5,413 nucleotides of DNA. Source: Deltaproteobacteria bacterium (lineage in GTDB: Bacteria; Desulfobacterota; Syntrophia; Syntrophales; UBA5619). The stretch lies in the NCBI GenBank assembly GCA_026388345.1, contig JAPLJY010000266.1, forward strand, positions 1-5,413. The letters run 5' to 3'. Each line of letters opens with the position of its first letter. The first letter of the stretch is position 1. Of the stretch, positions 1 through 5,413 are shown one piece after another. The translations under genes and the position numbers were made by a program. The notes under the pieces are model-generated. The model was not told the origin of the DNA, did no database searches, and saw nothing but the letters and a program-made list of their open reading frames with translations.

Positions 1-1
1 C

Positions 2-751
2 GGCTGCCGCGGTTGCCAGCTCGCCTGTAAGCAGTGGAACGGTCTTCCGGCGGGGCAGACCTTTGCGGCCGGAACCTATCAGAACCCCCCCGACCTCCAG
101 CCCAACACCTGGACCCTCATCCGGTTCCAGGAGGTTGCCGCGAAGGAAGGGGTAAAGTGGCTTTTCCGGAAGGACGGCTGCATGCACTGCACGAACGCCG
201 CCTGCGTGAAGGTCTGCCCGAGCGGCGCCCTCTACCACAGCGATTTGGGGACCGTCGGGATCATCAATGAGCGCTGCATCGGCTGCAAGGAGTGCGTCGC
301 GGCCTGCCCGTTCGAGATTCCCCGCTACGACTGCGTTACGGACAAGGTTTACAAGTGTGATCTATGCCTTTCCAGGATCCGGGCCGATCTTCCCCCCGCC
401 TGCGTCAAGGCCTGCCCGACGGGGGCGCTGACCTTCGGGGACAAGCCGGACATGGTCAAAAAGGCCTACGCACGGGCGAAGGAACTGGGCGGCGACGCCT
501 CCGTCTACGGCGACAAGTTTGTCGATGGGACGCACGTGCTCTACGTCCTGCAGGAGAAGCCGGGGGTGTATGACGTCCTGCCCGTGAAACCCTGTGTTCC
601 GCTGTCGGTCATGGCCTGGAAGGATCTGCTGAAACCGCTGAGCCTTGTGGCGGCGGGCGGCGTGCTGGCGGCGTCGTTTCTGCACTACATCATCCACGGG
701 CCCAAGACCCCGGATGAGGACGACAACCACAAGACGGAAGGGGGTGCGTAA
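2..751 (+). CDS. Formate dehydrogenase beta subunit, 4Fe-4S electron-transfer protein (5'-truncated by window edge)
   Basis: This is the electron-transfer subunit of a membrane-bound respiratory formate dehydrogenase (FdnH/FdoH type). It passes electrons from the catalytic alpha subunit through four [4Fe-4S] clusters to the cytochrome b subunit. The frame is open from base 2, so the true start lies upstream; 249 residues are visible, against roughly 290-300 for the family. Cysteine groups, numbered from the first visible codon, are C2/C5/C9 (GCRGCQLACKQWN, the end of the first ferredoxin motif), C60/C63/C68/C72 (CMHCTNAACVKVCP), C92/C95/C98/C102 (CIGCKECVAACPF) and C119/C122/C134/C138. A hydrophobic helix at about 210-231, followed by a charged tail, matches the single transmembrane anchor of the Form-deh_trans domain. 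The GTHVLYVL and LLKPLSL segments also resemble FdnH. Other four-cluster beta subunits (DMSO or polysulfide reductase type) are less likely because they lack this anchor and because an FdnI-type gene follows. The TAA stop directly abuts the next ATG. Confidence 0.93.
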   Translation, partial: GCRGCQLACKQWNGLPAGQTFAAGTYQNPPDLQPNTWTLIRFQEVAAKEGVKWLFRKDGCMHCTNAACVKVCPSGALYHSDLGTVGIINERCIGCKECVAACPFEIPRYDCVTDKVYKCDLCLSRIRADLPPACVKACPTGALTFGDKPDMVKKAYARAKELGGDASVYGDKFVDGTHVLYVLQEKPGVYDVLPVKPCVPLSVMAWKDLLKPLSLVAAGGVLAASFLHYIIHGPKTPDEDDNHKTEGGA

Positions 752-1417
752 ATGAAAAAGGGATTGATCAAGGCGACCGACGCCTTCGAGCGGATCGTCC
801 ACTGGAGCCTGGCCGTCTCGTGCCTGATCCTCTGCATCACGGGGCTCGGGATGATGTTCCATTCGTTCAACTTCATCGGGGCGCTCATGGGGGGCTTGAA
901 GTCGCTCAAGTATGTCCACAACTTCACGGGCCTCTTCTTCATCCTGGCGCTGATCTTCACGATCCGGATGTGGTGGCGGGAGGCGGGGATCTTCTCGATG
1001 CCGGAGGATCTCGAGTGGATGCTGTGCGCGGGGGGCTACCTCTGGCACGTGGACAAGGTCCCCGAGGTCGGGAAATACAACCCCGGCCAGAAGATGTTCT
1101 TTTTGACCGTCGCCTTCTTCGGTGTGGTCATGGTCGCCACGGGGCTCGTCATGTGGTTCCCCTTCAGCTTCCCCGTGGCGCTGGTGCGGTGGATGTATCC
1201 GCTGCACGCGCTCGGCTTCGTGGTGATCTTTGCGTTCTTTTTCGTCCATCTCTACCTGGGGACGATTGGTTCGCCCGGGTCGCTTCCGGCGATGCTCCAC
1301 GGCTGGGTGACGCGCGCCTGGCTGAAGAAGCAGCACGCCAAGTGGCTCCGCGAGATGGAGGAGGCGGGGACGCTTCAGGTCTACGGCGAAGAGAAGAAAA
1401 CGGCCCACGGCCATTAA
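752..1417 (+). CDS. Formate dehydrogenase gamma subunit, cytochrome b556 (FdnI/FdoI type)
   Basis: This is the integral membrane cytochrome b of the formate dehydrogenase. It takes electrons from the beta subunit through two b hemes and delivers them to (mena)quinone. The protein has 221 residues, normal for the family. Four hydrophobic helices are visible, at roughly 17-36, 55-75, 114-136 and 149-170. Four histidines sit where E. coli FdnI has its heme-ligand and quinone-site histidines: H17 (FERIVHWSL), H56 (KYVHNFTG), H152 (PLHALGF) and H166 (FVHLYLG). The C-terminal tail is charged and probably cytoplasmic, ending in a His-containing KKTAHGH. The start follows the beta-subunit TAA with no spacer. 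An AAGGGGG ribosome binding site at 738-744 lies 7 bases upstream, inside the end of the beta gene, so the two are translationally linked. The product could serve formate oxidation or, in syntrophs, reverse formate production; the sequence does not decide this. Confidence 0.93.
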   Translation: MKKGLIKATDAFERIVHWSLAVSCLILCITGLGMMFHSFNFIGALMGGLKSLKYVHNFTGLFFILALIFTIRMWWREAGIFSMPEDLEWMLCAGGYLWHVDKVPEVGKYNPGQKMFFLTVAFFGVVMVATGLVMWFPFSFPVALVRWMYPLHALGFVVIFAFFFVHLYLGTIGSPGSLPAMLHGWVTRAWLKKQHAKWLREMEEAGTLQVYGEEKKTAHGH

Positions 1418-1428
1418 CGTTCTGCCTT

Positions 1429-1460
1429 AAAAAACCCGGTCCCCCGTCCGATGGGGACCG
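1429..1460 (-). terminator. Rho-independent terminator of the minus-strand operon
   Basis: An 8-bp perfect stem, cggtcccc (1437-1444) pairing with ggggaccg (1453-1460), encloses an 8-base loop. Read on the minus strand, the stem is followed by two G's and then six T's (complement of 1429-1434), the classical intrinsic terminator arrangement. It lies 56 bases beyond the stop of the membrane protein gene. On the plus strand no U-tract follows, so it should not stop the formate dehydrogenase transcript. Confidence 0.75.
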
Positions 1461-1479
1461 ATAACGCTGGCAAAATCAG

Positions 1480-1516
1480 GGAGGCCCGCTTCGGAAGGAG
1501 CGGGCTTCCGCGTTTT
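1480..1516 (+). terminator. Rho-independent terminator of the formate dehydrogenase operon
   Basis: The stem pairs 1480-1490 with 1499-1509: 11 bp including one G-U pair, GC-rich in the inner part, with an 8-base loop. Two bases after the stem on the plus strand come 'cgtttt', giving a short U-tract at 1513-1516. It sits about 60 bases past the gamma-subunit stop and just touches the last codon of the convergent gene. Read on the minus strand, the same stem is followed shortly by a weaker TTTT (complement of 1472-1475), so it may also act as a first, weaker stop for the opposite operon. Confidence 0.65.
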
Positions 1517-3696
1517 CAGATCAGCAGAAGGGCGAGCGCGGCCAGGATGATCATCGCCGTCAGTGTGCCGGCGAGGCCCAGCATCGGGATCAGGATGAGG
1601 CTTCCGCAGAGGGCGCCAAGGCAGCCGCCGATGAGGTCTGCCGAGTATAGGGGGCCGATGACGTTCTTCTGTTCCCGGACGCCGCGAAGGCCGGCATAGG
1701 CGAAGAGGCCGCCGACCAGGAATCCGGCGGCCGCAAGCAGCACCGCCGTCAGCAGGAGGCCGCCGGCGGCCCCGCTGGTCACGATTCCACCGGCCACGAA
1801 TGACAGGAGGCTGAAACCGGCCAGCAGGGCGTAGCCCCACCCCCGGGTCCGTTTTTTCTTGACGCCCGTCCCGAGGATCAGATCCCGGAGGGCCGGCGCC
1901 CCGAGAGCCAGGCCAGCCATAAATGCCGCGAGGAGGAGGCCGATCTCCTGGTAGAGGACGCCCTCCTTCGCCTGGTAGGCGAGGAGGAGGACCGATTCGC
2001 TCACGATGCCGAGAAATCCGGCGACGGCGGCCAGGAGCCCCCGTTGCCAGGCGGGCCGCAGGCGGCTTCCCAGGAACAGGAGCGCCAGGCCGATCCCCAG
2101 CCCCAGCATCACGCCCCACCCGACTATCCCGACCCCTTTCCCGTCAGCCCCGATAATGGTCAGGTCCACGAGCGCGAGCCCCGGGAAAAACCGCGAGAGC
2201 CATGATATCACCGCATAGGGGTAGCAGACCGGCCGGATGTCGGTGTTTTCCGGCACGTCCGTTTCTCTCAGGCGTTTTTCAACGTCGGTGAAACGGTCGT
2301 TCGTGAAGAGGTATCTGATATAGGGTATTGAAATGAGGCGGGTTTGGAGTCCCCTTTCCTGAAGGCGGTCGGTCAGGACCTCCGGCGACCGGGGGAGGGG
2401 GGCGGCGGAGGCGGTCATCACCATCATTGTCCCCGGCAGCACGAGGACCTCAGGAAAGACGGAGGCGAGGGCGCGATAGACGCTCGCCGTTCGGCGGGTC
2501 GCCGGCGGCGTCCAGAGGTTCTCGGAAGCGGGGAGACGCAGCGCGACGATCCCGCCGGGATGAAGGCGTGCGGCGCACTGCGCGAAAAATTCCCGCGTAT
2601 AGAAGCGGTTCGTCTCACCCGACGACGGCTCCGGCATGCCGACGAGGATCAGGTCCCAGGCAAAACCCCTGTTCTTGAGGAAATGCCGCGGATCGGCCCG
2701 AGTGAGGCGGACGGCGGGGTCCATCAGCGACGCCCGGATGTCCGCGGGGAGATAGCGCTTAAGAAGGGCGAGCGAGGCGGGATCGAGGACGACGGCGTCG
2801 ATCCGGACCGGCCGGTGCCGGAGGAGCTCGCGGAGGGTTCCGTCCCATCCCCCGCCGAGGAGCAGGATCCGTCGCGGCTCCGGGTGTTGGAGGGCCGTCA
2901 GGTGGGCGAAGAGTTCCGCCTCCGTTCCCCCGCTCTCGAAGGCGAGGGCGTCGTTCGTAAAGACGGAGATCTGGCCGGCTTGGGCCGTCGCGGTGATCCG
3001 TCCGTAGGGGGAATCCCGTGTCGCGAGGAGCCCCGGGTGGTTCCAGGCCGTCATCCGCCGGTCGAGGGGGGGCGCCTGATAGAGGACGGCGGCAAGAAAC
3101 AGGGCGACAAGCGCGGCTATGATCCGGGCGGGCCGCGCCCCCTTCCCCTGGAAGAGAAAGAGGGCTGCCGCGGCGGCGGCGATGCCGCAGGCGACGGCGA
3201 GGGGCAAATTCTGGATGCCGTACCGGAGACAGAGCGTGGCGAGCACCCCTCCGGCCAGGCTTCCCGCGCTTTCGATCCCGTAAGCGCCGGCGAGCGTCCG
3301 GCCCCGTTCCGCATGGAGGGCGGCGGCCTCGCGGAACAGGAGGCCCGAGAGCAGGCCGGACGGTAGGAGGGCGATGACGAGCGCCGCCATCTGCCATGGG
3401 AAGGGGAGGTAGGCGCCGGGGATACCGCCCATCAGGAGACGGCTTGCCCGGAGGAAGACGACGCCGAGGGGGAGGAAGAGGGCGAAGCAGAGAAACAGAA
3501 CCGCCGCCCGGCCGGCGGAAGGGCGCCGGCCGCCGATGACCGCCCCCACAGCCGTCAGGAGCAACCAGACCCCCAGGCCGATCATGTAGATCAGTTCGAT
3601 TCCGTAAAAGGCGACGTTCAGCTCCCGCAACAGGACGATCTGCCCGAGGAGCGAAACGAGACCCGTCAGGAACAGGGCTATGACGTCGGCGATCAT
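1516..3696 (-). CDS. Polytopic membrane protein with central spermidine-synthase-like domain
   Basis: This 726-residue protein resembles the 'fused MFS/spermidine synthase' type annotated in many genomes; its function is not established. Residues 1-207 hold about seven hydrophobic helices. Residues 215-480 form a SpeE-like SAM-binding fold. Residues 522-726 hold about seven more helices. In the soluble domain one sees YGRITATAQ and VFTNDAL (the SpeE N-terminal strand region), the glycine loop LLLGGGWDGTLREL (278-291), the acidic residue after strand 2 (VVLDP, D305), DPRHFL (335-340) and WDLILVGMPEP (347-357), then NRFYTREFF (363-371). In true spermidine synthases the last two regions carry the DGR and VDxxDP residues that bind putrescine; these are altered here, so a polyamine product is doubtful. 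The ATG overlaps the upstream gene's TGA by 4 bases, with GGAG at 3702-3705 spaced 5 bases, so expression is coupled to the MEMO-AMMECR1 gene. Two helix sets appear to be a duplication. I am sure of the fold and not of the reaction. Confidence 0.88.
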   Translation of the reverse strand: MIADVIALFLTGLVSLLGQIVLLRELNVAFYGIELIYMIGLGVWLLLTAVGAVIGGRRPSAGRAAVLFLCFALFLPLGVVFLRASRLLMGGIPGAYLPFPWQMAALVIALLPSGLLSGLLFREAAALHAERGRTLAGAYGIESAGSLAGGVLATLCLRYGIQNLPLAVACGIAAAAAALFLFQGKGARPARIIAALVALFLAAVLYQAPPLDRRMTAWNHPGLLATRDSPYGRITATAQAGQISVFTNDALAFESGGTEAELFAHLTALQHPEPRRILLLGGGWDGTLRELLRHRPVRIDAVVLDPASLALLKRYLPADIRASLMDPAVRLTRADPRHFLKNRGFAWDLILVGMPEPSSGETNRFYTREFFAQCAARLHPGGIVALRLPASENLWTPPATRRTASVYRALASVFPEVLVLPGTMMVMTASAAPLPRSPEVLTDRLQERGLQTRLISIPYIRYLFTNDRFTDVEKRLRETDVPENTDIRPVCYPYAVISWLSRFFPGLALVDLTIIGADGKGVGIVGWGVMLGLGIGLALLFLGSRLRPAWQRGLLAAVAGFLGIVSESVLLLAYQAKEGVLYQEIGLLLAAFMAGLALGAPALRDLILGTGVKKKRTRGWGYALLAGFSLLSFVAGGIVTSGAAGGLLLTAVLLAAAGFLVGGLFAYAGLRGVREQKNVIGPLYSADLIGGCLGALCGSLILIPMLGLAGTLTAMIILAALALLLI

Positions 3697-5225
3697 CGGT
3701 GCTCCGATTCGCTGAAAACGATCGCCTGGAAGGTCAGGAAGCTTGCCCCGTCTTTCCAGGCGCCGGCCGGCAGTCCCGCCTTCTGGCTCAGGTGGTTGAG
3801 CATCTCATCCCTTCCCCATCCCTGTTCCGGGGCGACCTGGGGGAGAAAGACGGCGGATCTTCCCCCCTTCTGAAGCAGGACGCCGTCCCGGCCGACGACG
3901 ATGTCGTTCGGGCCGGAGACCGGCTTCATCGGGGTCAGCACGGAGATCTCGCTTTCCAGATCGGCCAGCTCACGGAGTGTTACGGGGCTGAAGCGGGGAT
4001 CCTCAAAGGCGGACTGAAGGGCCATCGCCCCGACGAGCTCGGCGAGCGGCCGGTCCGGGACCATCCGGCCGATGCAGCCGCGCAGGTCTCCCCGCTTCTT
4101 GAGGGTGACGAATACCCCGCGCGGTTCGCGCAGGATGGGGCTCACAAGCCGCGGCAGAGGGACCATCTTCATCGCAAGGTATCGGGTGATCGTCTCCCGC
4201 GCGAGGCCGAGGAGGTATTTCCGGTCGGCGGGACCGATGGACCCTTCCGCCGCCGCCGCCGCCGCCGGCCGCACGGCGGGGGGCTCTTTTTTCAGATCGG
4301 CGGCCAGCACGACCGCCCCGTAGCCGACAACGCGCTCCCGATCGCCGATGGGGAGGTTCCCGGAGTGGGCGTAGCTTACGATCCTGCCCCCGGTCGCCCC
4401 CATCGCTTTGGCGGCCGCCATCGCGGCCATGATGGGGGCCTCGCCGCAGGCGCAGGTGGAGAGGTTCGGTATCTGCCGGGCCATCTGCGTCCGGACGGTT
4501 GCATGGAGCGCCGCCGGATCGAGCGTGGCGACCGCCTCCAGCGTTTTTATGTCCGCGGTCTCGGCGTCTTTCGCCGACGGGTAGTGGGAGAGGTCGGAAC
4601 TCGCGACGATAAGCGCGCGGCGTCCCTTCAGGACTAAGGCCAATGCGTTTCCGAAGCGGGTGCAGAGGGCGGCGTCCGCGTCGCCGACGATTGCGGCGAC
4701 GATCCTGGCCTGGGGGAAGAGAACCTGGACGAAGGGGACCTGTACCTCGACCGAGTGTTCCCGGACATGCGGCCCCCGGTCGGAGGCGCAGTCGGGCGAG
4801 GCGGCAAGCAGGGCCGCCGTGAGATCACCGTCCACCATGGCGGTCCCGAGGGGCGTCCGGAAACCGCCGCCCGGATAGAGGGCGATTTTCCGGAGGCCGG
4901 GCGTCGTGTGGTTCGTTCCGAGGAGAACGACGACGTCATAGGCCCCGCCGCGGACCTGGTTCCAGCCGTCGGCGCAGATCTGGCCGGAGTAGACGTACCC
5001 AGCATGGGGGACGACGATGGCCAGCGGTTTTTTCGCCTGCGGCGGCAGCGCGTCCGCCATGAATTTCTCGACGGCGAGTTTCAGGACGGTCGCCGATTCG
5101 GGATAGAACTGCCCGGCCACGACGGGGGGACGCACCTCGCCCCCCCCGTCCTTTCCGGCCATGCCGGTCGCGGCCACCCCCAGGCTGAGGGCAACGATGG
5201 GAATACCGAATTGCAGTATAGTCAT
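3693..5225 (-). CDS. MEMO-AMMECR1 fusion (AmmeMemoRadiSam system proteins B and A in one chain)
   Basis: The 510-residue product joins two families usually encoded separately. The MEMO domain spans about 31-310 and shares the LigB-like (extradiol dioxygenase) fold. Its conserved pocket residues are visible: H74 (PHAGYVYSG), H106 (GTNHT), H157 (EHSVEVQVPF), D211 and H214 (SSDLSHY), and C260 (CACGEAPI). Human MEMO1 binds metal with equivalent His/Cys residues. After an Ala-rich linker (about 311-330) comes AMMECR1 (about 331-505) with LRGCIG (381-386), FEDPRFSPV, ISVLTPM, FLPQVAPEQGW and KAGLPAGAW. The first 24 residues are hydrophobic with a plausible signal peptidase site after A23 (GMA|GK), which typical cytosolic members lack. 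I chose the ATG at 5225 because AAAGGAG (5233-5239) lies 7 bases upstream. An in-frame GTG at 5243, next to the preceding stop, would add MERREI and is the alternative. The radical SAM partner lies just upstream and the membrane protein overlaps downstream. The biochemical role is unknown. Confidence 0.93.
   Translation of the reverse strand: MTILQFGIPIVALSLGVAATGMAGKDGGGEVRPPVVAGQFYPESATVLKLAVEKFMADALPPQAKKPLAIVVPHAGYVYSGQICADGWNQVRGGAYDVVVLLGTNHTTPGLRKIALYPGGGFRTPLGTAMVDGDLTAALLAASPDCASDRGPHVREHSVEVQVPFVQVLFPQARIVAAIVGDADAALCTRFGNALALVLKGRRALIVASSDLSHYPSAKDAETADIKTLEAVATLDPAALHATVRTQMARQIPNLSTCACGEAPIMAAMAAAKAMGATGGRIVSYAHSGNLPIGDRERVVGYGAVVLAADLKKEPPAVRPAAAAAAEGSIGPADRKYLLGLARETITRYLAMKMVPLPRLVSPILREPRGVFVTLKKRGDLRGCIGRMVPDRPLAELVGAMALQSAFEDPRFSPVTLRELADLESEISVLTPMKPVSGPNDIVVGRDGVLLQKGGRSAVFLPQVAPEQGWGRDEMLNHLSQKAGLPAGAWKDGASFLTFQAIVFSESEHR
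4247..4267. repeat. CCG trinucleotide run (seven units) in the inter-domain linker
   Basis: Seven consecutive CCG units on the plus strand read as alanine codons on the coding minus strand, giving the six-alanine tract at residues 321-326. It sits exactly between the MEMO and AMMECR1 domains, where length changes should be tolerated. In-frame triplet slippage could vary linker length without breaking the reading frame. Confidence 0.8.
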
Positions 5226-5232
5226 GATCTCT

Positions 5233-5239
5233 CTCCTTT
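5233..5239 (-). promoter_or_regulatory. Ribosome binding site deciding the start of the MEMO-AMMECR1 gene
   Basis: On the minus strand AAAGGAG is followed by 7 bases (agagatc) and then the ATG at 5225-5223. This near-consensus Shine-Dalgarno favours the ATG over the upstream GTG at 5243-5241. The GTG has only a GGAG with a 4-base spacer, lying within the last codons and stop of the preceding gene. The motif starts 4 bases beyond the radical SAM stop codon. Confidence 0.75.
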
Positions 5240-5243
5240 CCAC

Positions 5244-5411
5244 TCAACTCCAGACGCCCGCGATCCTTCCGCCGCAGAAGCCGCAGCGGCCGTTTGTTAC
5301 ATGCATTTCCACGGTGAAGAATCCGGTGCGCCGGATGACCGCCTTCCCGCAGGAAGGGCAGTGGGTATAGTTCCCGGGATGGTCCGGGACGTTTCCAACA
5401 TAGGCGTAATG
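5244..5411 (-). CDS. AmmeMemoRadiSam system radical SAM enzyme, C-terminal fragment (5' end beyond window)
   Basis: Only the last 55 codons and TGA are in the window; the frame runs open to the window edge. The visible tail contains YVGNVPDHPGNYTHCPSC, then KAVIRRTGFF, a CGFCGG pair and a terminal AGVWS. The pattern of GNV, CPxCG, VIxR, CxxCG and a terminal GVW is what I recall for the C-terminus of the radical SAM member of the AmmeMemoRadiSam trio (PflX-like), which has about 330-370 residues. The four cysteines (CPSC and CGFC) look like a zinc-ribbon or auxiliary metal site. The radical SAM CxxxCxxC motif would be upstream and cannot be seen. The MEMO-AMMECR1 gene follows 18 bases after the stop, which strongly supports the assignment. 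The product's substrate is unknown. Confidence 0.85.
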   Translation of the reverse strand, partial: HYAYVGNVPDHPGNYTHCPSCGKAVIRRTGFFTVEMHVTNGRCGFCGGRIAGVWS

Positions 5412-5413
5412 CA

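Noticed and set aside
362..1414. Open frame of 350 codons on the minus strand, opposite the formate dehydrogenase genes
   Set aside because: It is antisense to two well-recognised subunits, and its translation is rich in Arg, His, Glu and Asp and without motifs. It is a shadow frame.
1418..1515. A small RNA or short gene in the intergenic gap
   Set aside because: The two stem-loops are fully explained as terminators. No ribosome binding site with a reading frame and no promoter-like pair of boxes was seen.
2344..3366. Open frame of 340 codons on the plus strand, opposite the membrane protein gene
   Set aside because: The translation is dominated by Gly, Arg, Glu and Asp with no recognisable domain. 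It lies entirely antisense to a gene with clear family motifs, as expected for high-GC codon bias.
3699..4637. Open frame of 312 codons on the plus strand, opposite the MEMO-AMMECR1 gene
   Set aside because: Its composition is low-complexity and charged. The opposite strand carries all conserved MEMO/AMMECR1 residues, so this is a shadow.
5226..5243. GTG start at 5243 for the MEMO-AMMECR1 gene, adding six residues
   Set aside because: The ATG at 5225 has a much better ribosome binding site (AAAGGAG, 7-base spacing). The GTG remains possible and is noted in the findings because it affects the signal peptide question.
752..5243. A functional link between the formate dehydrogenase and the AmmeMemoRadiSam operon
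   Set aside because: The units are convergent, with separate terminators and no shared regulatory region. Adjacency alone does not support a joint role.
1..5413. CRISPR array, insertion sequence, tRNA or rRNA
   Set aside because: I saw no regularly spaced direct repeats, transposase-like frame, terminal inverted repeats or tRNA-like cloverleaf on either strand.

Overview
The window is GC-rich and densely coding. It holds two convergent transcription units and no intergenic gap over about 100 bases. Gene content points to an anaerobic or facultatively anaerobic bacterium: a membrane-bound respiratory formate dehydrogenase and an AmmeMemoRadiSam cluster. A Desulfobacterota-type (deltaproteobacterial) or similar lineage is my best guess; this is inference from gene content and composition, not phylogeny.

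Plus strand, 2-1417: the 3' end of the formate dehydrogenase beta subunit gene (four-cluster ferredoxin-like protein with a C-terminal membrane anchor), followed with no gap by the complete gamma subunit (diheme cytochrome b). Together they carry electrons from a catalytic alpha subunit, which must lie upstream of the window, through a chain of Fe-S clusters to b hemes and the quinone pool. The unit ends at a hairpin plus U-tract at 1480-1516.

Junction, 1418-1515: two stem-loops. One (1437-1460) has its U-tract on the minus strand and the other (1480-1509) has it on the plus strand, so each converging operon has its own terminator.

Minus strand, 5411 down to 1516, three genes in one apparent operon. 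First is the C-terminal 55 codons of the AmmeMemoRadiSam radical SAM enzyme. Next is one gene encoding a MEMO domain fused to an AMMECR1 domain, with an N-terminal hydrophobic segment that looks like a signal peptide. Last is a 726-residue polytopic membrane protein with a spermidine-synthase-like (SAM-binding fold) domain in its middle, whose ATG overlaps the stop of the fusion gene by 4 bases (ATGA).

The most interesting part is this minus-strand operon. The three AmmeMemoRadiSam components are known to co-occur but their function is not established. Here two of them are one, possibly exported, polypeptide, and a membrane protein with a SpeE-like domain lacking the usual active-site signature is translationally coupled to them. 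That combination suggests a membrane- or envelope-associated modification system of unknown substrate. This functional reading is inference.
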